A stretch of 64,000 bases of DNA from Pseudomonas sp. B21-015 (GTDB lineage: Bacteria > Pseudomonadota > Gammaproteobacteria > Pseudomonadales > Pseudomonadaceae): positions 6,324,001-6,388,000 of the forward strand of contig NZ_CP087196.1 of the NCBI RefSeq assembly GCF_024749285.1. Reading direction: 5' to 3'. Below the pieces are notes generated by a model. That model made no database searches. It had not been told where the DNA came from and saw nothing but the letters and a program-made list of their open reading frames with translations. Numbering within the stretch: the stretch's first letter is position 1; each line of letters begins with the position of its first letter. This document shows, piece after piece, positions 1 to 6,507 of this stretch. Made by a program: the position numbers and the translations under genes.

Positions 1-178
1 GAAACGATATCACATCCTTGGAACCATTCTTTGCTTGCACCGTAACAGTTAAGTCTGTCTTGTCAGGCACAAGCGTTACCGCCACTCCTTTCTCTGGTCC
101 AAACTGTATAGACTCAGCAAACGCCATAGCACTCCAAAACGCAAAAACAAGTACCGCACAAAAATTTTTGCTTTTCAT
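1..178 (-). CDS. Exported protein of unknown function, 3' part outside the window
   Basis: Only the first 59 codons are inside the window, so the gene is truncated by the left edge. The visible protein begins MKSKNFCAVLVFAFWSAMAFA and then ESIQFGPEK, a clear Sec signal peptide (positive start, hydrophobic core, AFA cleavage site), so the product is exported. I chose the ATG whose first base is at 178 because GGAG lies 8 bases ahead of it; an in-frame ATG two codons upstream (184) is possible. It follows two other small exported proteins on the same strand downstream of the vgrG-tle5 locus. I do not recognise the family. Confidence 0.6.
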   Translation of the reverse strand, partial: MKSKNFCAVLVFAFWSAMAFAESIQFGPEKGVAVTLVPDKTDLTVTVQAKNGSKDVISF

Positions 179-328
179 GCACATCACTCCGCGGGTAAAA
201 AATTTGCTCAAACAGTATCTTTATCTGTAGCCTTAATACTTATTTGCAAAAAAAGCGACCACAAAATGGGACGGATTTATTTATCGATGGATACCTATCT
301 AATAAATCCAACCCGCCCCTTAGGCGCA

Positions 329-859
329 CTACTTAACGGAACCGCAAACACCATCAGTAAGATCGGGCTGAATATCCTTTTTTCCATTTGCGCGCCAAGT
401 AGCTAGCGATTTACTTTCGCAGAACTTTCTCTTCCCCGAGTCAAAATAAAATGCAACCAAGTCGTTAACACCGGTACCTAAATCTAAAGAGAACACATTA
501 ACTTTATAGTAAACGTCCGGCACGGCCGATTTCCTAGACCCATCGATTTCAGCTGCACCTTCAAACTCACACGGAGCGCCATCGTACGCTCCATATACTT
601 CATCATTAGAATATGTGAAAATCGAACAATTTTTTATCTTGTCTTCAAATATAACAGCACTTACATAGACACCATTAAATCCAACTGTGCCGCCAGACAG
701 GAAATGCACATCTTTAAGCTGCATTTCATTTTCCTTCGCAATTTGCAACCATACAACTTCAGGAAGCATTATAGCCTCTGGAATATCGCCAACACTCCCA
801 CCAAACGCAGCAACTGTACTAAAAATATACGAAACTAAAAATGCAATGAGATTTTTCAT
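329..859 (-). CDS. Small exported protein, paralogue of the 1101-1631 gene
   Basis: The product is 176 residues when started at the ATG at 859 (an upstream in-frame TTG at 868 is less likely). It has an N-terminal hydrophobic segment (MKNLIAFLVSYIFSTVAAFGG) that reads as a signal peptide, so a periplasmic location is inferred. It is clearly related to the gene at 1101-1631: both have C-S-x4-YSND, a PCEFxGAAEI block and a C-terminal P-D-L-(T/S)-D-G-x-CG, with matched cysteines that could form disulfides. No catalytic motif is visible. It lies in a low-GC array downstream of a T6SS effector locus, where orphan immunity proteins are common, but that role is only inference. Confidence 0.7.
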   Translation of the reverse strand: MKNLIAFLVSYIFSTVAAFGGSVGDIPEAIMLPEVVWLQIAKENEMQLKDVHFLSGGTVGFNGVYVSAVIFEDKIKNCSIFTYSNDEVYGAYDGAPCEFEGAAEIDGSRKSAVPDVYYKVNVFSLDLGTGVNDLVAFYFDSGKRKFCESKSLATWRANGKKDIQPDLTDGVCGSVK

Positions 860-879
860 GACAGGCAACTCAAGAAAAC

Positions 880-950
880 GAAAAAAAACGGGGACGAAAC
901 ACGTTTTTCAGATCTTTTTTATTGAACCGTGGTCTGTCCTCATTTCATGC
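880..950. repeat. Palindromic repeat, degenerate copy 1
   Basis: This is a diverged copy of the inverted repeat found at 1722, 3434 and 4780. The left arm reads ACGGGGACGAAACACGTTTTT and the right arm ACCGTGGTCTGTCC, about 30 bases apart. The left arm has lost the exact CAGAC match seen in the other copies. It sits just upstream of the small exported gene that starts at 859. Confidence 0.7.
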
Positions 951-1100
951 AAGCCGGATCCACCTGCGGCATCACTGCCGAGGGTTTGTGCAGTTTACGA
1001 ACAACAAACAGGACAGATCCATTTAAGCTCCCAATCAAGATCAAACTCGCCGAGAGCAACAAGTAAATCCGTCCCCCTTTGCTTTCCTTTGCTTTTAATA

Positions 1101-1631
1101 TTACTCACCAGGCCCATAGCCACACTGCCCGTCGCTTAAATCCGGCGTATATTTCTTATCACTGTTCTGATACCAATCAGACAAAAAACGACTGAGGCAA
1201 TATGTGGTTTTTTGCTCATCAAAATACAAAGCGATCATTTCATCCACCATTGCGCCGCGATTAGGAAGGTATAACTCAATCTTATACAAAACATCAGGCA
1301 TGGAGGTATTTCTTGACTCATTTATCTCAGCCGCACCTTTGAACTCACAGGGAACTCCATCGAATAGCGAAAACAAAGTGTCATTAGAATATTTATATAC
1401 CGAGCAAATTTTCTCGTCGCTTTTTGGAGAGATGAAAACCAAATACTCACTCCCCCAGTTCAAGGCACCCCCGCTTTCAACTTTTATTTTCTCGACGACC
1501 GAGTTATTTCTTTCCGATATAGCGCTCAGCACCACACTCGGAAGCTCAGTAACTATTGCAAGTTTTTCACCGGCATTGGCATAACCACTACCTGCAAAAC
1601 TCAACAACACAAAAAGCAATATATTTTTCAC
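1101..1631 (-). CDS. Small exported protein, paralogue of the 329-859 gene
   Basis: The product is 176 residues starting at a GTG (first base 1631) and opens with the signal peptide MKNILLFVLLSFAGSGYANA, ending in an ANA cleavage site. The mature part has the same skeleton as the neighbour at 329-859: CSVYKYSND, PCEFKGAAEIN, MPDVLYK, then a C-terminal PDLSDGQCG. The two genes are co-directional, have the same length and look like an old tandem duplication. There is no recognisable enzyme motif. It lies in the decayed immunity array behind vgrG and the phospholipase D effector, so a protective periplasmic role is possible but unproven. Confidence 0.7.
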   Translation of the reverse strand: MKNILLFVLLSFAGSGYANAGEKLAIVTELPSVVLSAISERNNSVVEKIKVESGGALNWGSEYLVFISPKSDEKICSVYKYSNDTLFSLFDGVPCEFKGAAEINESRNTSMPDVLYKIELYLPNRGAMVDEMIALYFDEQKTTYCLSRFLSDWYQNSDKKYTPDLSDGQCGYGPGE

Positions 1632-1721
1632 GATGGCTTACTCATTGAATAGTTCATTATTACGGTCTGTCGCGGAGTTATAAAAGTTTCCGAGACTGTA
1701 GCTTCAAGCGAATCGCTCTAG

Positions 1722-1788
1722 AGAAAACGGGGACAGACCACGTTTTTCAGATCATTATTTTATTGAAACGTGGTCTGTCCCCATTTCA
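1722..1788. repeat. Palindromic repeat, copy 2
   Basis: The left arm is AACGGGGACAGACCACGTTTT and the right arm GAAACGTGGTCTGTCCCC, with about 20 AT-rich bases between them. The arms form a near-perfect stem of about 17 base pairs. The right edge directly abuts the broken end of the immunity-like gene stub at 1788-1880. The family resembles short palindromic elements scattered through Pseudomonas genomes. Confidence 0.85.
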
Positions 1789-1880
1789 CGTTCGGTGCGC
1801 CGTAGGGGCGATTTTTGAATGTTTGCAGGATGCGTATCTGCCCAGACATCTACGGCTATTGTCAGTATGAGAAGGCGCAT
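1788..1880 (-). pseudogene. N-terminal stub of a Tli-like immunity gene, cut by the palindromic repeat (stub A)
   Basis: On the minus strand an ATG at 1880 opens a reading frame beginning MRLLILTIAVDVWADTHPAN and running to RRTE, where the sequence passes straight into the palindromic repeat at 1722-1788 and stops shortly after. The same leader with minor changes starts stub B at 5027, which continues into TECLGR, the motif that opens the mature part of the two complete 448-residue immunity-like proteins. The fragment is therefore read as the signal-peptide region of a related gene whose remainder is lost. Confidence 0.7.
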
Positions 1881-2785
1881 CTAGTGTGTCCATGTTCAGG
1901 TCTACGTGCGCCAATGCTGCAAATTTTAGTGGCGTAGGGTTGGTGAGGCGGCAGATTTATCCAAGTCTCCCTTACGGAAAAATCTGCTCTATTTGCGCCC
2001 CCGGTTTCTGCTTTTACTTGCCAATCAGGCTGTCCATGCCCGGTTGCAGGCGGAAGCTTTTCAGGATGTTGAGGAAGTCTTCCTTGCTCTGCTCAAAGGA
2101 CCTGACTTGTGTTGAAGCGTAATTCTCGGCTTTCAACACCATGCTCGGCTCCCAGCCTTTATTGGCCGTGCCTGCAGTCATGACGAAGCGTTCTGTGGAG
2201 GCGGTTTCGTCGCCTTGGGGATCAGTAGGTTTGTAATACTTGCCGCCCATGATTCCTGTGCGCGAACCGATCTGCACCTTCGAAGGACCGAAAGTTTGAA
2301 TGACGCCGGCGCTTGGGAACGGGTTGCCCATAATCGGCGTGGTCAATATCGGTAGCAAATCAAACGCTTTGCCGATGTCATCGCTCAAACTCAGGCTGTA
2401 CAGCAAGTTCGGGTTGTCGGTGGGATGCCAAGCCATGGTAATCGAGTAGTGGGCTTTGCCATCATCGGCGATGAAGCCGAAGGGCAGGCAGAAACCGGGC
2501 TCTTTGGGTATTTCAAATTCTGCACGCGTGCGGAACCGCGCAAGCAGGTCACGGGCGGCGGGAAGCAGTTTTTCGAACGAACTTCTGTGTTCGGAATAGT
2601 CGCTTTGTTGGCCGAATGCGAAGCGATAGATTCGGTCGTCACGCCACAAGAGCACGATGAGTTTGTCGGGATAGCGAGCGCCGTAGGCGTCTGGCATGCC
2701 GAAGTCGAAGGCGGACTGTTCGGCGTAGAGTTCATCTGTGGGGTAGGTGTCGAATTCTTTTTTGTAGGCTTCCAGTTCAATTTCA
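1793..2785. repeat. Large direct repeat, left copy
   Basis: The start of stub A, the 130-base spacer beginning CTAGTGTGTCCATG, and the 3' half of the immunity-like gene at 2014 are nearly identical to the same units at about 4927-5932. The stub region of the right copy carries about 12 extra bases. The order of units is the same in both copies, so this is a tandem-type duplication of a whole block, not just of the coding sequence. The edges are estimated by eye. Confidence 0.8.
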
Positions 2786-3360
2786 AAATGTTCGTAGGGA
2801 CGGTTTTCTCTTTTAAATTGACTTATAAAGTCCGCCAGCACAACGAGTTCGGTGCTTACTTTTCTGATTCTGGTTAATGTTTTGCGTAGTTCGGATTGTT
2901 GTTTTTGCAGTGATTTATATTCTGCGGGGTCCGAACGCCACAAGTCTCCTGTCATTATTTTGTCGAGTTTGTCGATTTTGTTTTTTACTACTCGCTCTTT
3001 TGCCACTGTTATGTCCGGGCGATGGCTGCCAACCAAGTCATTAAAGGTTTCTATTTTGGTTTTAGGTGATACCTCTATAGTAACTAGCCCGTACGCATCA
3101 TTTGTTGGATCACTGCCGTAACTAAGCTGCTTATCCGCCAAGCTTATATCCGGTGAGTAGGTGGTGAAATCGGTGCCATCAGTATAAGTCCATTGATCAT
3201 TAAGCAAGTGCCACTTTATTTCTGGTTTTATGTCGAATACCGAACGCCCCAAGCACTCTGTTCTTGATTGTTGTGTGGCGGTGTTGGTTTCTGCTTGTGC
3301 AACTTGAGCTAAGAGAAAGCAACAAATGATCAGAGTGTGGATTGATTTAAAAGGGTGCAT
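2014..3360 (-). CDS. Tli4-like T6SS immunity protein (second, orphan copy)
   Basis: The product is 448 residues with a signal peptide (MHPFKSIHTLIICCFLLAQVAQA) and then TECLGRSVFDI at about residues 34-44, the Cys-x-Gly-Arg opening I associate with the Tli4-type lipase-immunity family. Residues 110-215 are charged and helical; the last about 230 residues are almost identical to the paralogue at 5161-6507, while the N-terminal half has diverged. The family protects the periplasm against T6SS phospholipases. This copy has no adjacent effector gene and is separated from tle5 by fragments and repeats, so it may be a retained orphan immunity gene. The family name is from memory and unconfirmed; exported location is firm. 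Confidence 0.7.
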   Translation of the reverse strand: MHPFKSIHTLIICCFLLAQVAQAETNTATQQSRTECLGRSVFDIKPEIKWHLLNDQWTYTDGTDFTTYSPDISLADKQLSYGSDPTNDAYGLVTIEVSPKTKIETFNDLVGSHRPDITVAKERVVKNKIDKLDKIMTGDLWRSDPAEYKSLQKQQSELRKTLTRIRKVSTELVVLADFISQFKRENRPYEHFEIELEAYKKEFDTYPTDELYAEQSAFDFGMPDAYGARYPDKLIVLLWRDDRIYRFAFGQQSDYSEHRSSFEKLLPAARDLLARFRTRAEFEIPKEPGFCLPFGFIADDGKAHYSITMAWHPTDNPNLLYSLSLSDDIGKAFDLLPILTTPIMGNPFPSAGVIQTFGPSKVQIGSRTGIMGGKYYKPTDPQGDETASTERFVMTAGTANKGWEPSMVLKAENYASTQVRSFEQSKEDFLNILKSFRLQPGMDSLIGK

Positions 3361-3433
3361 TAGGAGTTCTCCGTGACTTGATCGTTGGTTAAAGCTGCGA
3401 TAGCTTTGTAATCATCGTCCTGCTTGTTGGGTT

Positions 3434-3499
3434 GAAAAAAACGGGGACAGACTAGGTTTTTCAGATCATTATTGAAACGTGGTCTGTCCCCATTTTCAC
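3434..3499. repeat. Palindromic repeat, copy 3
   Basis: The left arm is AACGGGGACAGACTAGGTTTT (two mismatches to the consensus) and the right arm GAAACGTGGTCTGTCCCC. It lies between the orphan immunity-like gene starting at 3360 and the stop of the TPR-tailed protein at 3544. Orientation is the same as the other copies. Confidence 0.85.
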
Positions 3500-3543
3500 C
3501 CAAATCTGTCTCCTTTTATTCGGCAGCATGCTAATTTCGATCT

Positions 3544-4476
3544 TTAGCGCGATATGCAATAATCCTTATTTTTTACCGATGCAGGTATACGTGAAGATTT
3601 ACCAAGCGCATTCATCTTATTGACATAATTTTTGTAAAGCGGACAAGCATCGCCCTTCATACCTAAACCCCAATAAGCATCTGCCAGATTCAGTGTAGCA
3701 ACCACTCTTTCAGGGTACTTTTGGTGAATTTTCTTCAAAAGCATTGCTGCCAAAGCGGTCTCTTTATTACGGTATAGATAATAAGCATAATCATTGATCG
3801 CTCCAACATTGTCATCTTCAACGATTAATGTCATTTCATATACCAAATCTTTCGGAATACTTATTCTCTCCCCACCTGTACCGGGCCGAAAAAACAGCGC
3901 CCCTTTCTCCCCTTCGGGCAACTTCTTCATTACATACTTGAAGTCTTTCTTAATTTCTGCAACCTTATTATCTTCACTCATATTTTTGACAACCGGCCCA
4001 TTGCCAACAAACTGAGAAAACTTTACGCAACACTCAATGCGACGAACATCAAATACACGAGGAAATCTATCCTCGCTTGGCACACTCTCGCCGCCAATAG
4101 AATATTTTTCATCCCGATCCGGCTCCTCCCAACCCGACACTTTGTATAGCACAAAATCATTAAGATTCAGATCCCATCTGAAATCGTATTTCGTCATTAG
4201 GGTATTGCGAGGGTAATAGTCAATCAGCAGTGAAAAATCACCTGGCATATACCCACTAGAAAGCCCACCATCGCCGAGCTCAAAACTACCTTTTATTTTT
4301 TTATCACTACCACCAATGCCGATCGTAATATTTGAAAAAGTCTCGTCTTCATCGGAAGAAGACACAGAATATTGATCACATATCCCATCGACATTCAGAT
4401 CGACTTCACACTGGGTGGCTGCCTGCACGGCGCCAAACACGGAAAAAAGAATAAAAACAAACAAAACCTTCATCAA
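3544..4476 (-). CDS. Periplasmic protein with a TPR-like C-terminal tail
   Basis: The product is 310 residues with a signal peptide (MMKVLFVFILFSVFGAVQA). Right after it comes CEVDLNVDGICDQY, an acidic segment resembling calcium-binding or thrombospondin-3-like loops (DxNxDGxxD). The middle is beta-rich and unassigned. Residues about 225-285 form two helical pairs (AINDYAYYLYRNKETALAAM, VVATLNLADAYWGLG) that read as TPR-like repeats. A good GGAGGG site precedes the start. It sits between the two Tli-like genes in low-GC sequence. An immunity or scaffold role is possible; I do not recognise the family. Confidence 0.65.
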   Translation of the reverse strand: MMKVLFVFILFSVFGAVQAATQCEVDLNVDGICDQYSVSSSDEDETFSNITIGIGGSDKKIKGSFELGDGGLSSGYMPGDFSLLIDYYPRNTLMTKYDFRWDLNLNDFVLYKVSGWEEPDRDEKYSIGGESVPSEDRFPRVFDVRRIECCVKFSQFVGNGPVVKNMSEDNKVAEIKKDFKYVMKKLPEGEKGALFFRPGTGGERISIPKDLVYEMTLIVEDDNVGAINDYAYYLYRNKETALAAMLLKKIHQKYPERVVATLNLADAYWGLGMKGDACPLYKNYVNKMNALGKSSRIPASVKNKDYCISR

Positions 4477-4495
4477 AGCGACCCTCCAAGAGCAA

Positions 4496-4779
4496 CTATT
4501 CGAGCTTCAGCGTGCTGTTTTGCGACAGAAGCGGTGCGGCTTGATGCGTAGTATTGCCACTCACAGACGAGTCTGAATTATATAGCTCAACAAAACACTT
4601 ATTCCCTATTATCGCTTGATTTCGGTCTGCAGCTTTCCCACTAGTACCTCCTCCTGGATCGCTCCATAGCCCCCAAGCAAATGAAAACTTCGCATTTTTA
4701 TATGCTCTGCTGTCAGCCAACTCATAGATGCCAAACCTATTAAGGTTGGCGCACCCTTGTACTTCTAATGTTTTAAGTG
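4496..4779 (-). pseudogene. 3' fragment of an unidentified gene, cut by the palindromic repeat
   Basis: An open frame reads from inside the palindromic repeat at 4780 through VQGCANLNRFGIYELADSRA, FSFAWGLWSDPGGG and NKCFVELYNSDSSV to a stop at 4496. No ATG occurs in frame; the only internal start is a TTG at 4720, giving 74 residues. The composition (Cys, Trp, Gly, regular hydrophobic spacing) looks like real protein. Its 5' end coincides with the repeat boundary, so it is most simply the C-terminal remnant of a larger gene. The parent family is not recognised. Confidence 0.45.
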
Positions 4780-4845
4780 AAAAAACGGGAACAGACCACG
4801 TTTTTCAGATCATTATTAAAACGTGGTCTGTCCCCATTTTCACCA
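4780..4845. repeat. Palindromic repeat, copy 4
   Basis: The left arm is AACGGGAACAGACCACGTTTT and the right arm AAAACGTGGTCTGTCCCC. One flank carries the 5' end of the gene fragment ending at 4496 and the other the broken end of immunity stub B (4850-5027). A gene is therefore interrupted on both sides of this element. Confidence 0.85.
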
Positions 4846-4849
4846 AACT

Positions 4850-5027
4850 TAGGAAAGTTCCAGTGTCCCCCCGCGACATGCCATTCAATGTCGCCCGACA
4901 CTTCGAATTGCGTACGTCCGAGGCACTCGGTGCGCCATAGGTGCGATTTTTGAATATTTGCAGGATGTGTATCTACACAGACATCTACGGCTATTGTCAG
5001 TGTGAGTGGCAGGATGAGAAGGCGCAT
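4850..5027 (-). pseudogene. N-terminal stub of a Tli-like immunity gene, cut by the palindromic repeat (stub B)
   Basis: From the ATG at 5027 the frame reads MRLLILPLTLTIAVDVCVDT, then WRTECLGRTQFEVSGDIEWH and VAGGHWNFPKFGE, before entering palindromic repeat copy 4, after which the residues are repeat-encoded. The TECLGRxxF-x-I-x-WH pattern aligns with the start of the mature region in both complete 448-residue proteins (TECLGRSVFDI... and TECLGRSLFDI...). About 60 native residues survive out of a family length near 450. The stub is a truncated paralogue and cannot make a functional protein. Confidence 0.75.
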
Positions 5028-5932
5028 CTAGTGTGTCCATGTTTAGATTTACGTGCGCCAATGCTGCAAATTTTAGTGGCGTAGGGTTGGTGAGGCGGCA
5101 GATTTATCCAAGTCTCCCTTACGGAAAAATCTGCTCTATTTGCGCCCCCGGTTTCTGCTTTTACTTGCCAGTCAGGCTGTCCATACCCGGTTGCAGGCGG
5201 AAGCTTTTCAGGATGTTGAGGAAGTCTTCCTTGCTCTGTTCAAAGGACCTGACTTGTGTTGAAGCGTAATTCTCGGCTTTCAACACCATGCTCGGCTCCC
5301 AGCCTTTATTGGCCGCGCCTGCAGTCATGACGAAGCGCTCTGTGGAAGCGGTTTCGTCGCCTTGTGGATCAGTGGGTTTGTAATACTTGCCCCCCATGAT
5401 TCCTTCGCGCGAACCGATCTGCACCTTTGAAGGACCGAAGGTTTGAATGACGCCGGCGCTTGGGAACGGGTTGCCCATGATTGGCGTGGTCAATATGGGT
5501 AGTAAATCAAAAGCCTTGCCGATGTCATCGCTCAAACTCAGGCTGTACAGCAAGTTCGGGTTGTCGGTGGGATGCCAAGCCATGGTAATCGAGTAGTGTG
5601 CTTTGCCATCATCTGCGATGAAGCCGAAGGGCAGGCAGAAACCGGGCTCTTTGGGTATTTCAAATTCTGCACGCGTGCGGAACCGCGCAAGCAGGTCACG
5701 GGCGGCGGGAAGCAGTTTTTCGAACGAACTTCCGTGTCTGGAATAGGCGCTTTGCTGGCCGAAAGCAAAACGATAGACGCGCTCGTCACGCCATAGCAGG
5801 ACGATGAGCTTGTGGGGGTGACGAGCGCCGTAGGCGTCTGGCATGCCGAAGTCGAAAGAGGACTGTTCGGCATAGAGTTCGTCTGTGGGGTAGCTGTCGA
5901 ATTCTTTTTGGTAGGCTTCAAGTTCAAGTTCG
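4927..5932. repeat. Large direct repeat, right copy
   Basis: This block repeats the one at about 1793-2785: immunity-stub start, conserved spacer, and the 3' half of a full-length immunity-like gene. The copies differ by scattered substitutions and one insertion of about 12 bases in the stub. The offset between matching bases in the coding part is 3147. Confidence 0.8.
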
Positions 5933-6507
5933 AGTTTTTCAGTCGGTTTTTTTTGCTCTTTAAATTGGGCGATTAAGGGTGGCAACCAAACACGCTCTAT
6001 GGTTGCTCTACCCAATTTGTCCAATTTCTCCCTAAGCTCGTCTATTTCATCCTCTAAGGATTTGTATTGATCAGGATCCGAGCGCGATAAGTCGCCGGTC
6101 ATGGCCACTGAAATTTCTTCTATTTTATTTTTTATAACTCGTTCTTTTGCCTCGACCACACTTGGACTATGTCTGTTGACTAATTTTTTAAATGTTTCGA
6201 AAGTCGTCTTTGGACTGACATCTATAGTGACGAGGCTGTAAGCATCATTTGTTGGGTCGCTGCCGTAATTGAGTTCTTTATCCTCCAGTCTTATGTCCGG
6301 AGAGTAGGTGGCAAAATCGAGGCGGTCGGTATAGTCCCACTGGTCGTTCAGTAAGTGCCATGTAGTATCTTGATTGATGTCAAATAGCGAGCGCCCTAAG
6401 CATTCTGTGTTGGTTCTTGTTGTGATGTTGGCGTTTTCTGCTTGTGCAGTTTGGGTTAAAAGAAAACAGCAGCTGAATAAAATGTAGATTGGTTTAATAG
6501 GGCGCAT
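5161..6507 (-). CDS. Tli4-like immunity protein paired with the phospholipase D effector
   Basis: The product is 448 residues with a signal peptide (MRPIKPIYILFSCCFLLTQTAQA) and TECLGRSLFDINQD at about residues 34-47. Its start codon shares one base with the stop of the phospholipase D gene (TAATG), so the two are translationally coupled, the usual arrangement for a T6SS effector and its antidote. Expected role: binding the PLD toxin in the periplasm of the producing cell. The C-terminal half is almost identical to the orphan copy at 2014-3360. In P. aeruginosa the equivalent gene follows pldA (PA3487) as PA3488. The family assignment is from memory; the role follows from context. Confidence 0.8.
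   Translation of the reverse strand: MRPIKPIYILFSCCFLLTQTAQAENANITTRTNTECLGRSLFDINQDTTWHLLNDQWDYTDRLDFATYSPDIRLEDKELNYGSDPTNDAYSLVTIDVSPKTTFETFKKLVNRHSPSVVEAKERVIKNKIEEISVAMTGDLSRSDPDQYKSLEDEIDELREKLDKLGRATIERVWLPPLIAQFKEQKKPTEKLELELEAYQKEFDSYPTDELYAEQSSFDFGMPDAYGARHPHKLIVLLWRDERVYRFAFGQQSAYSRHGSSFEKLLPAARDLLARFRTRAEFEIPKEPGFCLPFGFIADDGKAHYSITMAWHPTDNPNLLYSLSLSDDIGKAFDLLPILTTPIMGNPFPSAGVIQTFGPSKVQIGSREGIMGGKYYKPTDPQGDETASTERFVMTAGAANKGWEPSMVLKAENYASTQVRSFEQSKEDFLNILKSFRLQPGMDSLTGK

Noticed and set aside
1724..4845. Palindromic repeats as a CRISPR array
   Set aside because: Copies are separated by 0.8-1.7 kb containing genes, not by uniform short spacers, and there are no cas genes.
4773..5027. 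84-codon frame taken as an intact small gene
   Set aside because: Its last about 20 codons are encoded by the palindromic repeat; the native part is a truncated immunity gene and is listed as a pseudogene.
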